NCBI RefSeq assembly: GCF_034931305.1
Contig: NZ_JAYGHY010000007.1
Location: forward strand, 28,037-92,036
Length of the DNA stretch: 64,000 nucleotides
Direction: 5' to 3'
Source: Cyanobium gracile_A
GTDB lineage: Bacteria; Cyanobacteriota; Cyanobacteriia; PCC-6307; Cyanobiaceae
Shown here: in pieces, positions 35,747-44,582 of the stretch
Layout: each line of letters opens with the position of its first letter
How positions within the stretch are numbered: the stretch's first letter is position 1
Made by a program: the position numbers and the translations under genes
Notes under the pieces: model-generated
Databases searched by the model: none
What the model was told of the DNA's origin: nothing
What the model saw: only the letters and a program-made list of their open reading frames with translations

Positions 35747-37666
35747 ATGCATCTGAGCGAGCTGAGCCATCCGAATCAGCTGCACGGCCTGAGCACGGCA
35801 GAACTCGAGGCCATGGCTCGCCAGATCCGCGAGAAGCACCTGCAGGTGGTCGCCACCAGTGGTGGGCACCTGGGTCCTGGGCTCGGGGTCGTTGAACTCA
35901 CCCTCGCCTTGTACCAAACCCTCGACCTTGACCACGACCGGGTCGTGTGGGATGTGGGCCACCAGGCCTATCCCCACAAGCTGGTCACGGGGCGCTACAA
36001 GGATTTCCATACCCTGCGCCAGAAGGGCGGCGTGGCGGGTTATCTCAAGCGCAGCGAGAGCCGCTTCGACCATTTCGGCGCCGGCCACGCCTCCACCAGC
36101 ATCTCGGCCGCCCTGGGCATGGCCCTGGCCCGAGACCGCCGCGGCGAAGACTTCAAATGCGTCGCCGTGATCGGCGATGGGGCCCTCACCGGCGGCATGG
36201 CCCTGGAGGCCATCAACCATGCGGGCCACCTGCCGCACACCAAACTGCTGGTGGTGCTGAACGACAACGACATGTCGATCTCAGCTCCGGTGGGGGCCCT
36301 CTCCACCCACCTCAACCGCATGCGGCTCAGCAAGCCGGTGCAGTTCCTCTCCGGCAGCGCCGAGGAGGCGGTGAAGCACCTCCCCTTCCTGCACGGGGAA
36401 CTGCCCACCGAGCTCAAGACACTCAAAGAGAGCATGAAGCGGCTGGCCGTGCCCAAGGTGGGGGCTGTGTTTGAAGAGCTGGGCTTCACCTACGTGGGCC
36501 CGATCGACGGCCATGACATCCCCGAGATGGTGCGCACCTTCCAGGCGGCCCACCGCTGTGAGGGTCCGGTGCTGGTGCACGTGGCCACCACCAAGGGCAA
36601 GGGCTACCCCTACGCCGAAGCCGACCAGGTGGGGTACCACGCCCAGTCGGCCTTCGATCTGGCCACCGGCAAGGCCTATCCCTCCAGCAAGCCCAAACCG
36701 CCCAGCTGGAGCAAGGTCTTCGGCCAGACCCTCATCAAGATCTGCGAACAGGATCCCAGGGTGGTGGGCATCACCGCCGCCATGGCCACCGGCACCGGGC
36801 TGGATCTGCTGGAGAAGGCGCTCCCCGGCCAGTATTTCGATGTGGGCATCGCCGAGCAGCACGCCGTCACGATGGCGGCGGGCATGGCCTGCGAAGGTCT
36901 GCGGCCGGTGGTGGCGATCTACAGCACCTTCCTGCAGCGCGCCTACGACCAGCTCATCCATGACGTCGGCATCCAGAAGCTGCCGGTCACCTTCGTTCTC
37001 GATCGGGCCGGCATCGTCGGCGCCGACGGCCCCACCCACCAGGGCCAGTACGACATCAGCTACCTGCGGGCCGTCCCCAACTTCACGGTGATGGCTCCGA
37101 AGGACGAGGCCGAACTGCAACGCATGCTGGTCACCTCGATCGCCCATGACGGTCCCTGCGCCATCCGCATCCCCCGTGGCGAAGGCGAAGGGGTGCCCCT
37201 GATGGACGAGGGCTGGCAGCCCCTGGAGATCGGCCGCGGTGAGCTGCTCACCGACGGCGACGATGTGTTGATCGTGGCTTACGGCGCCATGGTGGCGCCG
37301 GCCATGGCCACCGCCGGTCTGCTCCAGGAGAAGGGCCTCCGGGCCGCCGTCGTGAACGCCCGCTTCCTGCGGCCCCTCGACGAGGCCCTGATCCTGCCCC
37401 TGGCGCGGCGCATCGGTCGGGTCGTGACGATGGAGGAAGGTGCCCTGCCCGGTGGCTTCGGGGCCGCGGTGGTGGAAACCTTCAACGACCACGAACTGGC
37501 CATTCCGGTGCTGCGCATCGGCATCCCGGATCTGCTGGTCGACCACGCCAGTCCTGAGCAGAGCAAGGAAAGCCTGAGCCTCACCCCCGCCCAGATGGCT
37601 GATCGCATCCACGAGCGTTTCGGCCCGGTGTTCCGCGCCACCGTCCCCACCGCCCTTGCCGTCTGA
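35747..37666 (+). CDS. dxs: 1-deoxy-D-xylulose-5-phosphate synthase
   Basis: 639 residues. TPP-dependent first enzyme of the MEP isoprenoid pathway, feeding carotenoid, chlorophyll and quinone side chains. Visible are VWDVGHQAYPHKLVTGR, GHASTSISAALGMALARD, the TPP motif GDGALTGGMALEAINHAG with NDNDMSIS, and the transketolase C-terminal region DVGIAEQHAVTMAAGMA. It precedes a reductase gene with an 11-nt overlap and probably forms an operon with it. Confidence 0.97.
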   Translation: MHLSELSHPNQLHGLSTAELEAMARQIREKHLQVVATSGGHLGPGLGVVELTLALYQTLDLDHDRVVWDVGHQAYPHKLVTGRYKDFHTLRQKGGVAGYLKRSESRFDHFGAGHASTSISAALGMALARDRRGEDFKCVAVIGDGALTGGMALEAINHAGHLPHTKLLVVLNDNDMSISAPVGALSTHLNRMRLSKPVQFLSGSAEEAVKHLPFLHGELPTELKTLKESMKRLAVPKVGAVFEELGFTYVGPIDGHDIPEMVRTFQAAHRCEGPVLVHVATTKGKGYPYAEADQVGYHAQSAFDLATGKAYPSSKPKPPSWSKVFGQTLIKICEQDPRVVGITAAMATGTGLDLLEKALPGQYFDVGIAEQHAVTMAAGMACEGLRPVVAIYSTFLQRAYDQLIHDVGIQKLPVTFVLDRAGIVGADGPTHQGQYDISYLRAVPNFTVMAPKDEAELQRMLVTSIAHDGPCAIRIPRGEGEGVPLMDEGWQPLEIGRGELLTDGDDVLIVAYGAMVAPAMATAGLLQEKGLRAAVVNARFLRPLDEALILPLARRIGRVVTMEEGALPGGFGAAVVETFNDHELAIPVLRIGIPDLLVDHASPEQSKESLSLTPAQMADRIHERFGPVFRATVPTALAV

Positions 37667-38897
37667 GTCCTCCCTCCACTGCCAGGTGCTGGTGGTGGGG
37701 GCCGGTCCGGCCGGCGGAGACCTGGCCCGGCGTCTTGCCATGCAGGGCGTCGATGTCGTCCTGGCCGACCGCCTCGCCGACCTGAACCGCTCCGCCTTCA
37801 GCAGCGCCGCCCTGCCGATGGCGTCCATGGAGGACTTCGGCTTGTCGGCGGAGGTGGTGGGCAGCCGCTGGCGGCAGTGGCAGCTGATCGGTCCTGGCAG
37901 GGCCACCCGCTCCTGGGCCTCCCCCCAGCCCCTTGGTGTGGTGCTCGATTTCGGCGCTCTGCGCCGCTGGCAGGCCGACCAGTGCCTGCGCTGGGGAGGT
38001 CGGGTGGCGTTGGGACTCCACGCCTGCTCCAGCCACGAGGAGGGCGAGCGGATGGTCACCCTGCTGCGCCGTGCCGATGGCACCACCCTGCGCGTCAGCA
38101 GCGACTGGACCGTGGATGCCAGCGGCCAGGCCCGGGCCCTGCTGGGCGATCCGCCACCGGCCCAGCGCCCGCGGGATGGCCTGGTGCGAGCCGCCGGCCT
38201 GGAATGGCTGCTGCAGGTGTCCCCCACCTGCTGGCAGCGCTGGGCTGAGCGGCTCAGCTTCTGCCTCGGCAGCGACTGGGTGCCCCAGGGCTACGGCTGG
38301 ATCTTTCCGATGCAGCCGGGCGTGCTGAAGCTCGGGGTGTGCCGGTTGGTGGATCCCCAGCGCCAGCAGCCACCCCTGGGGGGCCTGATCACGGAGGTGG
38401 GCCGGCGGCTGCTGGCAGACGGAATGGCTGACGAGGACTTCAAGGTCCTGGACCGCCATGGCGGTCTGGTGCGAAGCACGATCCGCCGTCGCGAACCCCA
38501 TCAACGGGGGCGGTTGGTGGGCCTGGGCGATGCGGTCAGCACCGCCAACCTGCTGGGCGGTGAAGGCATCCGTCACGCCCTGACCAGCAGCGCCGTGCTG
38601 GCTCCCTTGCTGCAACAGGCCCTGGCGACCTCAGGGATTTCAGCCTCGCCCCAGCAGGCGCTGCGGGACTATGCGCCCCAGCTCAGACGGGCCCTTGGCT
38701 GGCGCTGGTCCCTCAGCGGCCGGCTGGCGCGGCGCACCTGGCTGGGCCTGCATGGGCCGAGGGCTGATGGCCGGCTTGACCAGGTGCTGCGGGGGCTGGA
38801 ACGGCGCAGGGCGGAGGATCTCTCGGCCCTGCTGTTCGGCTATCGCTTCGAGCGCTACGGCCTCAGGGCCATGCCGTACCTGCTCGGCTGGCGCTGA
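37656..38897 (+). CDS. FAD-dependent oxidoreductase, geranylgeranyl reductase-like
   Basis: 413 residues. The N-terminal FAD Rossmann loop VLVVGAGPAGGDLARRL and the later GLGDAVSTANLLGGEGIRHAL (second FAD contact) place it in the geranylgeranyl-reductase / lycopene-cyclase-type flavoprotein family. The substrate is not established. Start TTG 37656 overlaps the dxs stop by 11 nt, and the isoprenoid context suggests a substrate in prenyl or carotenoid chemistry. It differs from the classical chlP in its N-terminal region, so I leave the symbol open. Confidence 0.82.
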   Translation: MPSESSLHCQVLVVGAGPAGGDLARRLAMQGVDVVLADRLADLNRSAFSSAALPMASMEDFGLSAEVVGSRWRQWQLIGPGRATRSWASPQPLGVVLDFGALRRWQADQCLRWGGRVALGLHACSSHEEGERMVTLLRRADGTTLRVSSDWTVDASGQARALLGDPPPAQRPRDGLVRAAGLEWLLQVSPTCWQRWAERLSFCLGSDWVPQGYGWIFPMQPGVLKLGVCRLVDPQRQQPPLGGLITEVGRRLLADGMADEDFKVLDRHGGLVRSTIRRREPHQRGRLVGLGDAVSTANLLGGEGIRHALTSSAVLAPLLQQALATSGISASPQQALRDYAPQLRRALGWRWSLSGRLARRTWLGLHGPRADGRLDQVLRGLERRRAEDLSALLFGYRFERYGLRAMPYLLGWR

Positions 38898-38900
38898 GCG

Positions 38901-39158
38901 TCAGAGGACGCCGCGGGAGGCCAGACCCAGGATCGCGCCCATGCCGAGGATGTGCCCCAGGCTGGTGGTGCCGAGCATGGCGCCGTGGCTGAAGCCGCCG
39001 AAGAAGGAGTTGTTGGGAAGCTGCAGACCCACGGTCTGCTGCTGGATGGTGGCCTTGCCGATGGCGATGGCGATGACGTTGCACACGATCATGACCAGGG
39101 CCACCTTGGGAGACCAGCTGATCGACGCGGGAGCCATGGCCAGGAGGGGAGCGATCAT
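38901..39158 (-). CDS. psaK: Photosystem I reaction center subunit PsaK
   Basis: 85 residues with two membrane helices, the cyanobacterial PsaK layout: SWSPKVALVMIVCNVIAIAIG, then FFGGFSHGAMLGTTSLGHILGMG and a short C-terminus. PsaK sits at the periphery of photosystem I and contacts neighbouring antenna. It starts with ATG at 39158 in a 4-nt ATGA overlap with the DUF3593 gene. Its stop lies 4 bp from the convergent flavoprotein gene, leaving no separate terminator. Confidence 0.93.
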   Translation of the reverse strand: MIAPLLAMAPASISWSPKVALVMIVCNVIAIAIGKATIQQQTVGLQLPNNSFFGGFSHGAMLGTTSLGHILGMGAILGLASRGVL

Positions 39159-39553
39159 GATGCACTTGCTGACGCCCCATCTTCCGGGTCAGGGGCAGCT
39201 GCGCCCCGCCCCCTTAAGACTTGTTCACCTGGGAGCGCCGCCTCCTGCCGGGGCCGAAATCCCAGCAGCACCACCAGGTTGCTGAGGGTCAGAAAGGCTT
39301 CGGCGCCACCGTGAAGGGGATCCACGTCCGCCAGCTGACGGCCGTAGACCAGCTGGGCCACCACCGCGGCGGCGATCGTGACCGCCACGAACAGCAGTGT
39401 CAGCTGGAAGCCGCGCAAGGCCAGCCGCGGAAAAGCCCGCACCTTCTGCGCCCACCAGAGAAAGGCCAGGTAGGGCAGGAGCGAGAGCACGAAGAACGGT
39501 GCCGGATCCACACCGCCGAGGCGCTGAAACCAGTCGGCCAGGGGCAGGCTCAC
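39155..39553 (-). CDS. DUF3593 membrane protein
   Basis: 132 residues from GTG 39553, which overlaps the DUF2499 stop (GTGA). Three hydrophobic segments and the characteristic FFVLSLLPYLAFLWWAQ, GFQLTLLFVAVTIAAA and ADVDPLHGGAEAFLTLSNLVVLLGF identify DUF3593, found in cyanobacteria and plastids. Its function is unknown to me. It reads directly into psaK through ATGA (39155-39158). The last ~20 residues are low-complexity. Confidence 0.8.
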   Translation of the reverse strand: MSLPLADWFQRLGGVDPAPFFVLSLLPYLAFLWWAQKVRAFPRLALRGFQLTLLFVAVTIAAAVVAQLVYGRQLADVDPLHGGAEAFLTLSNLVVLLGFRPRQEAALPGEQVLRGRGAAAPDPEDGASASAS

Positions 39554-39867
39554 GGGGTTCCGTCCTCCGGCGCCGGCCGCTGCAGACGCAGCAGGTTCCA
39601 GGCGGCCAGGGCCAGGGCTCCGTTGCCCAGGGCGGTCAGACCGGCCTGCAACACCACCAGCCCCTTGAGGGCCTCGCTGTTGTCGAACAGATGCCAGGTG
39701 CAGGCGGCCATGGCGCTCACCAGGGCCGGCACCATGGCCAGGGCCAGCCAGCGCCAGCCCCCTTCCCGCCGCAACCGCCCATAGGCCTGGACGGCGAGGA
39801 TCGCGAGCCCCCACTCGAGCACCGACGTGATGTGGATCCACCAGGTGGGCAGCGACAGCGCGTGCAT
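39550..39867 (-). CDS. DUF2499 membrane protein
   Basis: 105 residues with three hydrophobic segments: LPTWWIHITSVLEWGLAI, then WLALAMVPALVSAMAACTWHLFDNS, then LTALGNGALALAAWNLL. This matches DUF2499, which usually neighbours DUF3593 in cyanobacterial genomes. It is the first gene of the psaK operon and its ATG at 39867 lies in a 55-bp gap from the divergent csaB. Confidence 0.8.
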   Translation of the reverse strand: MHALSLPTWWIHITSVLEWGLAILAVQAYGRLRREGGWRWLALAMVPALVSAMAACTWHLFDNSEALKGLVVLQAGLTALGNGALALAAWNLLRLQRPAPEDGTP

Positions 39868-39922
39868 GGGGAAGGCCTGGTGTGATCCGTAATGTACGGA
39901 GCCGGAACCACCGCTGTCTCGG

Positions 39923-40969
39923 ATGCGTGCTCTGATCTGCGGCTACTACGGTGAGCACAACCTCGGCGATGACGCCCTGCTGCAGGTGTTGCTGGGCCAA
40001 CTGCCGGCCGGTTGCGTTCCGCTGGTCACGGCCCACGACCAGGATCTGGTGCACGACCGTTTCGGGGTGGAGACCACCGACCGCCGGCGGCTGGGTGGGG
40101 TGATCGCCGCCCTCGGCCGCTGCCAGGCCCTGGTGCTCGGCGGCGGCAGCCTGCTGCAGGACACCACCAGCTTTCAGAGCCTCCTCTATTACGGCGCGCT
40201 GATGCTGGCGGCCCGGCTCCGGGGCCAACCCGTGATCCTCTGGGGCCAGGGACTGGGTCCGCTGCGCCGCCGCCGCAGCCGGGCACTGGTGCGGCGCTTG
40301 CTGCCCCTGGCGACGGCGATCAGCTGGCGGGATGACTCCTCCGCGGCCCAGGCGCGGGCCTGGGGGGTGGAGGCGTCGGTCGGCAGTGATCCGGTCTGGG
40401 CCCTGCCGGCCCAGCCCTGGAGTGGCCGCGGTGGCCCGATCGTGCTCTGTTTCCGGCCGGTGCAGCAGCTGAACGGTGCGGCCTGGATCCCCTATCTTCA
40501 GGCCCTCGAACGGCTGGCGCTGGCGGCCGATCGGGAGGTGCTCTGGCTGCCCTTCCATCAGGACCAGGACCGGGGTCTGCTGGCGCGTCTGATCCAGCAG
40601 GATCTGCTGGGTGAAGCTCTCGCCAGCCGCAGCCGGGAACTGGCGGTGCAGACCCCCGAAGACGCCATGGACGCCTTCCGCCAGGCGGGCCTGGTGCTGG
40701 CCATGCGCCTGCATGGACTGATCCTGGCCGCGCTGGCCGGCAGCCCCTGCGCCGCCCTCAGCTACGACCCCAAGGTGGCCGCTGCGGCGGCGGGGATCGG
40801 TTGTCCTTGCCAGGAACTCGAAGCCCCCACTGACGGCCATCTCCAGAGCACCTGGGCCGCTGTGCTCGACACACCGCCGCAGACCGCCGGCATCGCGGCT
40901 CTGCAACGGAGCAGCCACGTGCACCGCCAGGTGCTGGCGGCCTTGCAGGACGGAGTTCCGCCCAGCTGA
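39923..40969 (+). CDS. csaB: Polysaccharide pyruvyl transferase CsaB
   Basis: 348 residues. CsaB adds pyruvate ketal groups to cell-wall polysaccharide, in other bacteria anchoring S-layer proteins. It shows LICGYYGEHNLGDDALLQVLL, LVLGGGSLLQDTTS, WGQGLGPL and the C-terminal MRLHGLILAALAGSPCAALSYDPKV of this family. No S-layer protein gene is adjacent. Start ATG 39923; it stands alone between a divergent DUF2499 and a convergent phosphoesterase gene. Confidence 0.9.
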   Translation: MRALICGYYGEHNLGDDALLQVLLGQLPAGCVPLVTAHDQDLVHDRFGVETTDRRRLGGVIAALGRCQALVLGGGSLLQDTTSFQSLLYYGALMLAARLRGQPVILWGQGLGPLRRRRSRALVRRLLPLATAISWRDDSSAAQARAWGVEASVGSDPVWALPAQPWSGRGGPIVLCFRPVQQLNGAAWIPYLQALERLALAADREVLWLPFHQDQDRGLLARLIQQDLLGEALASRSRELAVQTPEDAMDAFRQAGLVLAMRLHGLILAALAGSPCAALSYDPKVAAAAAGIGCPCQELEAPTDGHLQSTWAAVLDTPPQTAGIAALQRSSHVHRQVLAALQDGVPPS

Positions 40970-40976
40970 GGGCGAT

Positions 40977-41834
40977 TCAGTTGGGCCGCAGCAGCTCGGC
41001 CTGGTCGATGCGCCGCCCCTGGCTGTCCCAGGCGTCGATGCGTAGCCGGTCGGCGGTGGCGCTCAGCTCGGCGAAGCCGTAGGTGCTGAGGGCCCGGGCG
41101 GTGTTGGCGTTGGGCAGCACGGCTCGCAGTTGGGCGCCACCGTTGCCCACCGTGAGGTAGGTGGTGCCATCGATCGGGCGGGTGCGCTCGTAGTGGTGGT
41201 CGTGGCCATTGATGTAGAGCTGGACCCCGTAGCGGCGGAACAGGGGCGCGAGCCGGGCGATGGCGGCCGGATCATCGCCATAGAAGCCGGACGAGCGCAT
41301 CGGGTGGTGCCCCACCACCACCTTCCAGGGGGCCGTGCTGGCGGCCAGGGCCTGCTGCAGCCAGGGTCGCTGATGCTGCCAGGGGGCGTTGACGTTGGTG
41401 TCCAGCAGGAAGAACTGCACCGGTCCGCGCCGCAGGGTGTACCAGCGTCCCTTCATGCCAAAGGGCTTGTAGGCGATCTGCTGGTCGCCGTTGGCGGTGC
41501 GGATGTCGTGGTTACCGAGCACCGCGTGGAAGGGCACCCCGGCCTGAAGCAGGGCGCTGTACGGACGGCGGAAGCTGCTCTCCACCAGGGCCAGGTCGCC
41601 GGAGGGGTAGATGTTGTCGCCAGCCAGGAGCACCAGATCCACCGGCGCGCGCCGATGGACGTCGCCCATGCGCTGGCCCACGGCCCGCTGGTGGGCATTG
41701 CCGCTGCCGCTGTCGCCGGTGGCCAGGACGTGCAGGCGTGCCGCGGAGGAGTTGCCCTGGCCCGGCGCGGCCAGCAGCGGCAGCCCGAGGGCGGCGGCTG
41801 CGATCAGGCCCAGAAGCTGTCGGCGCCGGATCAC
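40977..41834 (-). CDS. Tat-exported metallophosphoesterase
   Basis: 285 residues. The N-terminus IRRRQLLGLIAAAALGLPLL with a twin-arginine-like RRRQLLG core predicts export. Calcineurin-type metal motifs are VLATGDSGSGN, LLAGDNIYPSGD, VLGNHDIR, VVVGHHPM and NGHDHHYER. The order and spacing resemble purple acid phosphatase-like enzymes. Substrate unknown. The ATG 41834 overlaps the peroxiredoxin stop as ATGA, so the two are coupled. Confidence 0.87.
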   Translation of the reverse strand: MIRRRQLLGLIAAAALGLPLLAAPGQGNSSAARLHVLATGDSGSGNAHQRAVGQRMGDVHRRAPVDLVLLAGDNIYPSGDLALVESSFRRPYSALLQAGVPFHAVLGNHDIRTANGDQQIAYKPFGMKGRWYTLRRGPVQFFLLDTNVNAPWQHQRPWLQQALAASTAPWKVVVGHHPMRSSGFYGDDPAAIARLAPLFRRYGVQLYINGHDHHYERTRPIDGTTYLTVGNGGAQLRAVLPNANTARALSTYGFAELSATADRLRIDAWDSQGRRIDQAELLRPN

Positions 41835-42400
41835 TGGCCCGTTTCCCCCTGCAGCCGGGACAACTCCGCCAGCACCTCCTGGCTGTGGCCGGAGGGCCTG
41901 ACCGCCACCCAGCTGGCCCGCAGCACGCCGTCCGGGTCAATCAGGAAGGTGTGACGCGCCGAGAAGGGGGCCAGCCAGGAGCCGTAGCGCCGACTGACGA
42001 CTCCGCCGGGATCGGAGAGCAGTGGATAGGCCAGGCCTTCGCTGCCACAGAACGACAGATGGGCCTCGGCGTCATCGGCACTGACGCCCACCACCTCGGC
42101 ATTCTGGGCGCGGAAGCTGGCCAGGTCGCGCTGGAAGCCGCGCGCCTCGAGCGTGCAGCCGCTGGTGAAATCCTTGGGATAGAAATAGAGGGCCAGCCAG
42201 CGGCCGCGGAAATCAGCCATGGACAGGTGGGTCTGGCGCACGGTTCCGTCAGGCCCCGGAGCCACACCGTCCAGATCAACAGCCGGAGCTGGCTTGCCGA
42301 TGTCCGGCAAGGTGCCGCCCATGGCAGCGGCTTGCTCTGGACGAATCAGTAGGCCGATGGCGGCAAGAAAGGTTCCGCCCAAAAACGCGCGACGCTCCAC
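41831..42400 (-). CDS. Exported peroxiredoxin of the BCP/PrxQ type
   Basis: 189 residues from GTG 42400, which puts the twin-arginine-type leader (ERRAFLGGTFLAAIGLL) at the N-terminus. The thioredoxin-fold peroxidase domain has FYPKDFTSGCTLEA with peroxidatic Cys82. The usual resolving Cys five residues later is Arg, and the only other cysteine is Cys118. This would make it a 1-Cys or atypical enzyme in the periplasm or lumen. A TTG at 42469 is an upstream alternative, but hairpins lie in between. Coupled by ATGA to the phosphoesterase gene. Confidence 0.82.
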   Translation of the reverse strand: MERRAFLGGTFLAAIGLLIRPEQAAAMGGTLPDIGKPAPAVDLDGVAPGPDGTVRQTHLSMADFRGRWLALYFYPKDFTSGCTLEARGFQRDLASFRAQNAEVVGVSADDAEAHLSFCGSEGLAYPLLSDPGGVVSRRYGSWLAPFSARHTFLIDPDGVLRASWVAVRPSGHSQEVLAELSRLQGETGQ

Positions 42401-42434
42401 GAGCTTGCATGCATCGAGCGTGGACCCTAGCGAT

Positions 42435-42464
42435 GCTGCCTGAGCAGCCCCGTTAAGGCCGGGG
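42435..42464 (-). terminator. Hairpins between rpmB and the peroxiredoxin gene
   Basis: Two adjacent inverted repeats are visible: GCTGC/GCAGC (42435-42439 with 42444-42448) and CCCCG/CGGGG (42448-42452 with 42460-42464), just downstream of rpmB on the minus strand. There is no T-run, so this could be a weak terminator or an attenuator rather than a full stop. Confidence 0.35.
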
Positions 42465-42475
42465 ATCAAAGCGAC

Positions 42476-42712
42476 TCAGATCTTGGCCAGATTGACGCCC
42501 AGTTCCTTGGCGTAGGCACCGAGGCCTTTTTTCTGGATGGTTTTCAGGGCCTTGGTGGACACCCGCAGCTTGATGAAACGCTTGCCCTCGGCCCACCACA
42601 GCCGCCGTTCCTGCAGGTTCACCTGCTGCAGCTTCTTGGTGCGCACGTGGGAATGGCTGACGGCCATGCCGTTGTTGGCGCGCTTGCCGGTGAGCTGACA
42701 GACCCGGGACAT
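42476..42712 (-). CDS. rpmB: Large subunit ribosomal protein bL28
   Basis: 78 residues, normal length. The N-terminal MSRVCQLTGKRANNGMAVSHSH and the basic C-terminus RVSTKALKTIQKKGLGAYAKEL are typical L28. It stands alone on the minus strand between the peroxiredoxin gene and the ABC importer. Confidence 0.97.
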   Translation of the reverse strand: MSRVCQLTGKRANNGMAVSHSHVRTKKLQQVNLQERRLWWAEGKRFIKLRVSTKALKTIQKKGLGAYAKELGVNLAKI

Positions 42713-42795
42713 GACGTTGTGACGACGGTGGACGTTGCAGGCCTGAGCCAGCTAGAGAGCTTAACAAATGGTGCCCGACCACACCTGCGGGCCGA

Positions 42796-43791
42796 TCAGG
42801 CAGCAAGCCGGGCGCCGCTCTCAGGATCGAACCAGAGCTCATGCTGCCGCTGCCAGCCCAGGCGCGGTTCCGGGGGCATCGGCGCCTCCGCTGTGGTGAG
42901 CACCCGCAGCGTGCCCCACGGGCTGTCGAACCAGAGGAGTTGCTGGTGGCCCCACCACTCCTTGCGCAGCAGCCGGGCGGCGACAGCACCGTCGTCGTCC
43001 AGGCGAAGGTGCTCGGGCCGCAGGCCCAGCTGACGCCCGGGCTCGATCGTCAGCAGGTTGATCGCCGGCCGCCCCAGGAAGGAGGCGACGAATCGGTTGG
43101 CGGGGTTGGTGTAGAGATCCCTGGGGCTGCCCACCTGCTGCAGCCGGCCGGCCTCGAGCAGGGCGATGCGGTCGGCCATGCCCACGGCCTCCTGCTGGTC
43201 GTGGGTCACGTAGATCACCGGCTGCTCGCGGCCGCACAGCAGCCGGCGCAGTTCCGGCCGCAGGTCCTCCCTCAGCTGGGCATCGAGGTTGCTCATCGGC
43301 TCATCGAGCAGCACGATCCGCGGTTGACGCAGCAACGCCCGCGCCAGGGCCACCCGTTGGCGCTGGCCGCCGGAGAGCTGGGCGGGCCGGCGCTGGCGCA
43401 GTTCGCCCAGCTGGAGCAGCTCAAGGGTGGCATCGATGCGCCGCTGGCGCTCGCGGGGGGCCATGCCGCGCACCTTCAGGCCCAGGTCCAGGTTGCCCTC
43501 CACACTCAGGTGGGGGTAAAGGGCGTAGCTCTGGAACACCATCGCCACCTGCCGTTCCCCCGGGCTTCGGCCGCTGAGATCGACGCCGTCCAGCAGCACC
43601 TGTCCGCCGCTGGCCGGATCCAGCCCTGCCACCAGGCGCAGGGTGGTGGATTTGCCGCAGCCACTGGGTCCGAGCAGGGCGACGCATTCGCCGGGAGCGA
43701 CCTGCAGGTCGAGGCGATCCAGCAGGCACCGACCGCCCACCTCCCGGCACAGCTGCCGCAGTTCAAGACCGGCGCCGGAGCTGGAGCTCAT
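42796..43791 (-). CDS. Sugar-type ABC transporter ATP-binding protein
   Basis: 331 residues of the MalK/UgpC (CUT1) type. Walker A is LLGPSGCGKST, Q-loop VFQSYALYPH, signature LSGGQRQRVALARAL, Walker B IVLLDEPMSNLD, and the switch histidine VTHDQQEA. A C-terminal TOBE-type regulatory domain follows. Its ATG (43791) overlaps the stop of the upstream permease gene as ATGA. It powers the importer encoded by the next three genes. Confidence 0.93.
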   Translation of the reverse strand: MSSSSGAGLELRQLCREVGGRCLLDRLDLQVAPGECVALLGPSGCGKSTTLRLVAGLDPASGGQVLLDGVDLSGRSPGERQVAMVFQSYALYPHLSVEGNLDLGLKVRGMAPRERQRRIDATLELLQLGELRQRRPAQLSGGQRQRVALARALLRQPRIVLLDEPMSNLDAQLREDLRPELRRLLCGREQPVIYVTHDQQEAVGMADRIALLEAGRLQQVGSPRDLYTNPANRFVASFLGRPAINLLTIEPGRQLGLRPEHLRLDDDGAVAARLLRKEWWGHQQLLWFDSPWGTLRVLTTAEAPMPPEPRLGWQRQHELWFDPESGARLAA

Positions 43792-44582
43792 CCCTTCACC
43801 GCCCCGCGGGTCAGTCCCGAGACGATCGACCTCTGGGCCAGCAACACCAGCAGCAGCAGGGGCAGGCTGCCCAGAACGGTGGCAGCGGCAAAGGCTCCGT
43901 AGGGGATGGTGAACACCGAGCCGCCACCGATCCGGGCGATGGCGATCGGCAGGGTGAGCAGATCACTGCGGCTGATCCAGGTGAGGGCGATGGCGTACTC
44001 GTTCCAGCTGGCCAGAAACACCAGGATGGCCGTGCTGGCCAGGGCCGGTCCCAGCAGGGGCAGAAGCACGAATCGGAGCCGCTGCCCCAGGCCCAGCCCC
44101 TCGAGTCGCGCCGCATCCTCCAGCTCCCTGGGAAGGTCGGCGAAGGCGGCCCGCAGCAACAGGACCGCCAGGGGCAGGGACAGGGCCGTGTACGGCAGGC
44201 TGAGGGCGAGCAGATTGTTGGCCAGGCCGATGCTGCGGGCGATCTCCAGCAGCGCCAGGAACAGCAGCACGGTGGGGAACATGGCCGCCGCCACCAAAGC
44301 CAGGCCCACCCCCCAGCGCAGCGGGCCGCGCAGCCTCTGCAGCCCGTAGGCGCAGGGCACCGCCAGCAGCAGGGTCAGCAGGGTGGTGGCCAGCCCCACC
44401 AGGGTGCTGTTGGTCAGGTACCGCCAGAAGGGGGGGTCTCCGGAGAGCACCAGCTGGTAGTTGGCCAGCGTCCAGGGGTTGCCGTCGAGCAGCGGCGCCA
44501 CCAGGGCCTCCGGGCGCAGCAGGGAGGTGCGCAGCTGCCAGAGCAGGGGACCCAGGCTCCAGAGCAGCACCAGCAGCCTCAT
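43788..44582 (-). CDS. Sugar-type ABC transporter permease (MalG-like)
   Basis: 264 residues, six membrane helices, with an EAA loop LEDAARLEGLGLGQRLRFVLLPL near the C-terminal half. It begins with ATG 44582, overlapping the other permease's stop as ATGA, which ties it to the same importer. A longer upstream frame overlaps the other permease and is not used. Confidence 0.9.
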   Translation of the reverse strand: MRLLVLLWSLGPLLWQLRTSLLRPEALVAPLLDGNPWTLANYQLVLSGDPPFWRYLTNSTLVGLATTLLTLLLAVPCAYGLQRLRGPLRWGVGLALVAAAMFPTVLLFLALLEIARSIGLANNLLALSLPYTALSLPLAVLLLRAAFADLPRELEDAARLEGLGLGQRLRFVLLPLLGPALASTAILVFLASWNEYAIALTWISRSDLLTLPIAIARIGGGSVFTIPYGAFAAATVLGSLPLLLLVLLAQRSIVSGLTRGAVKG

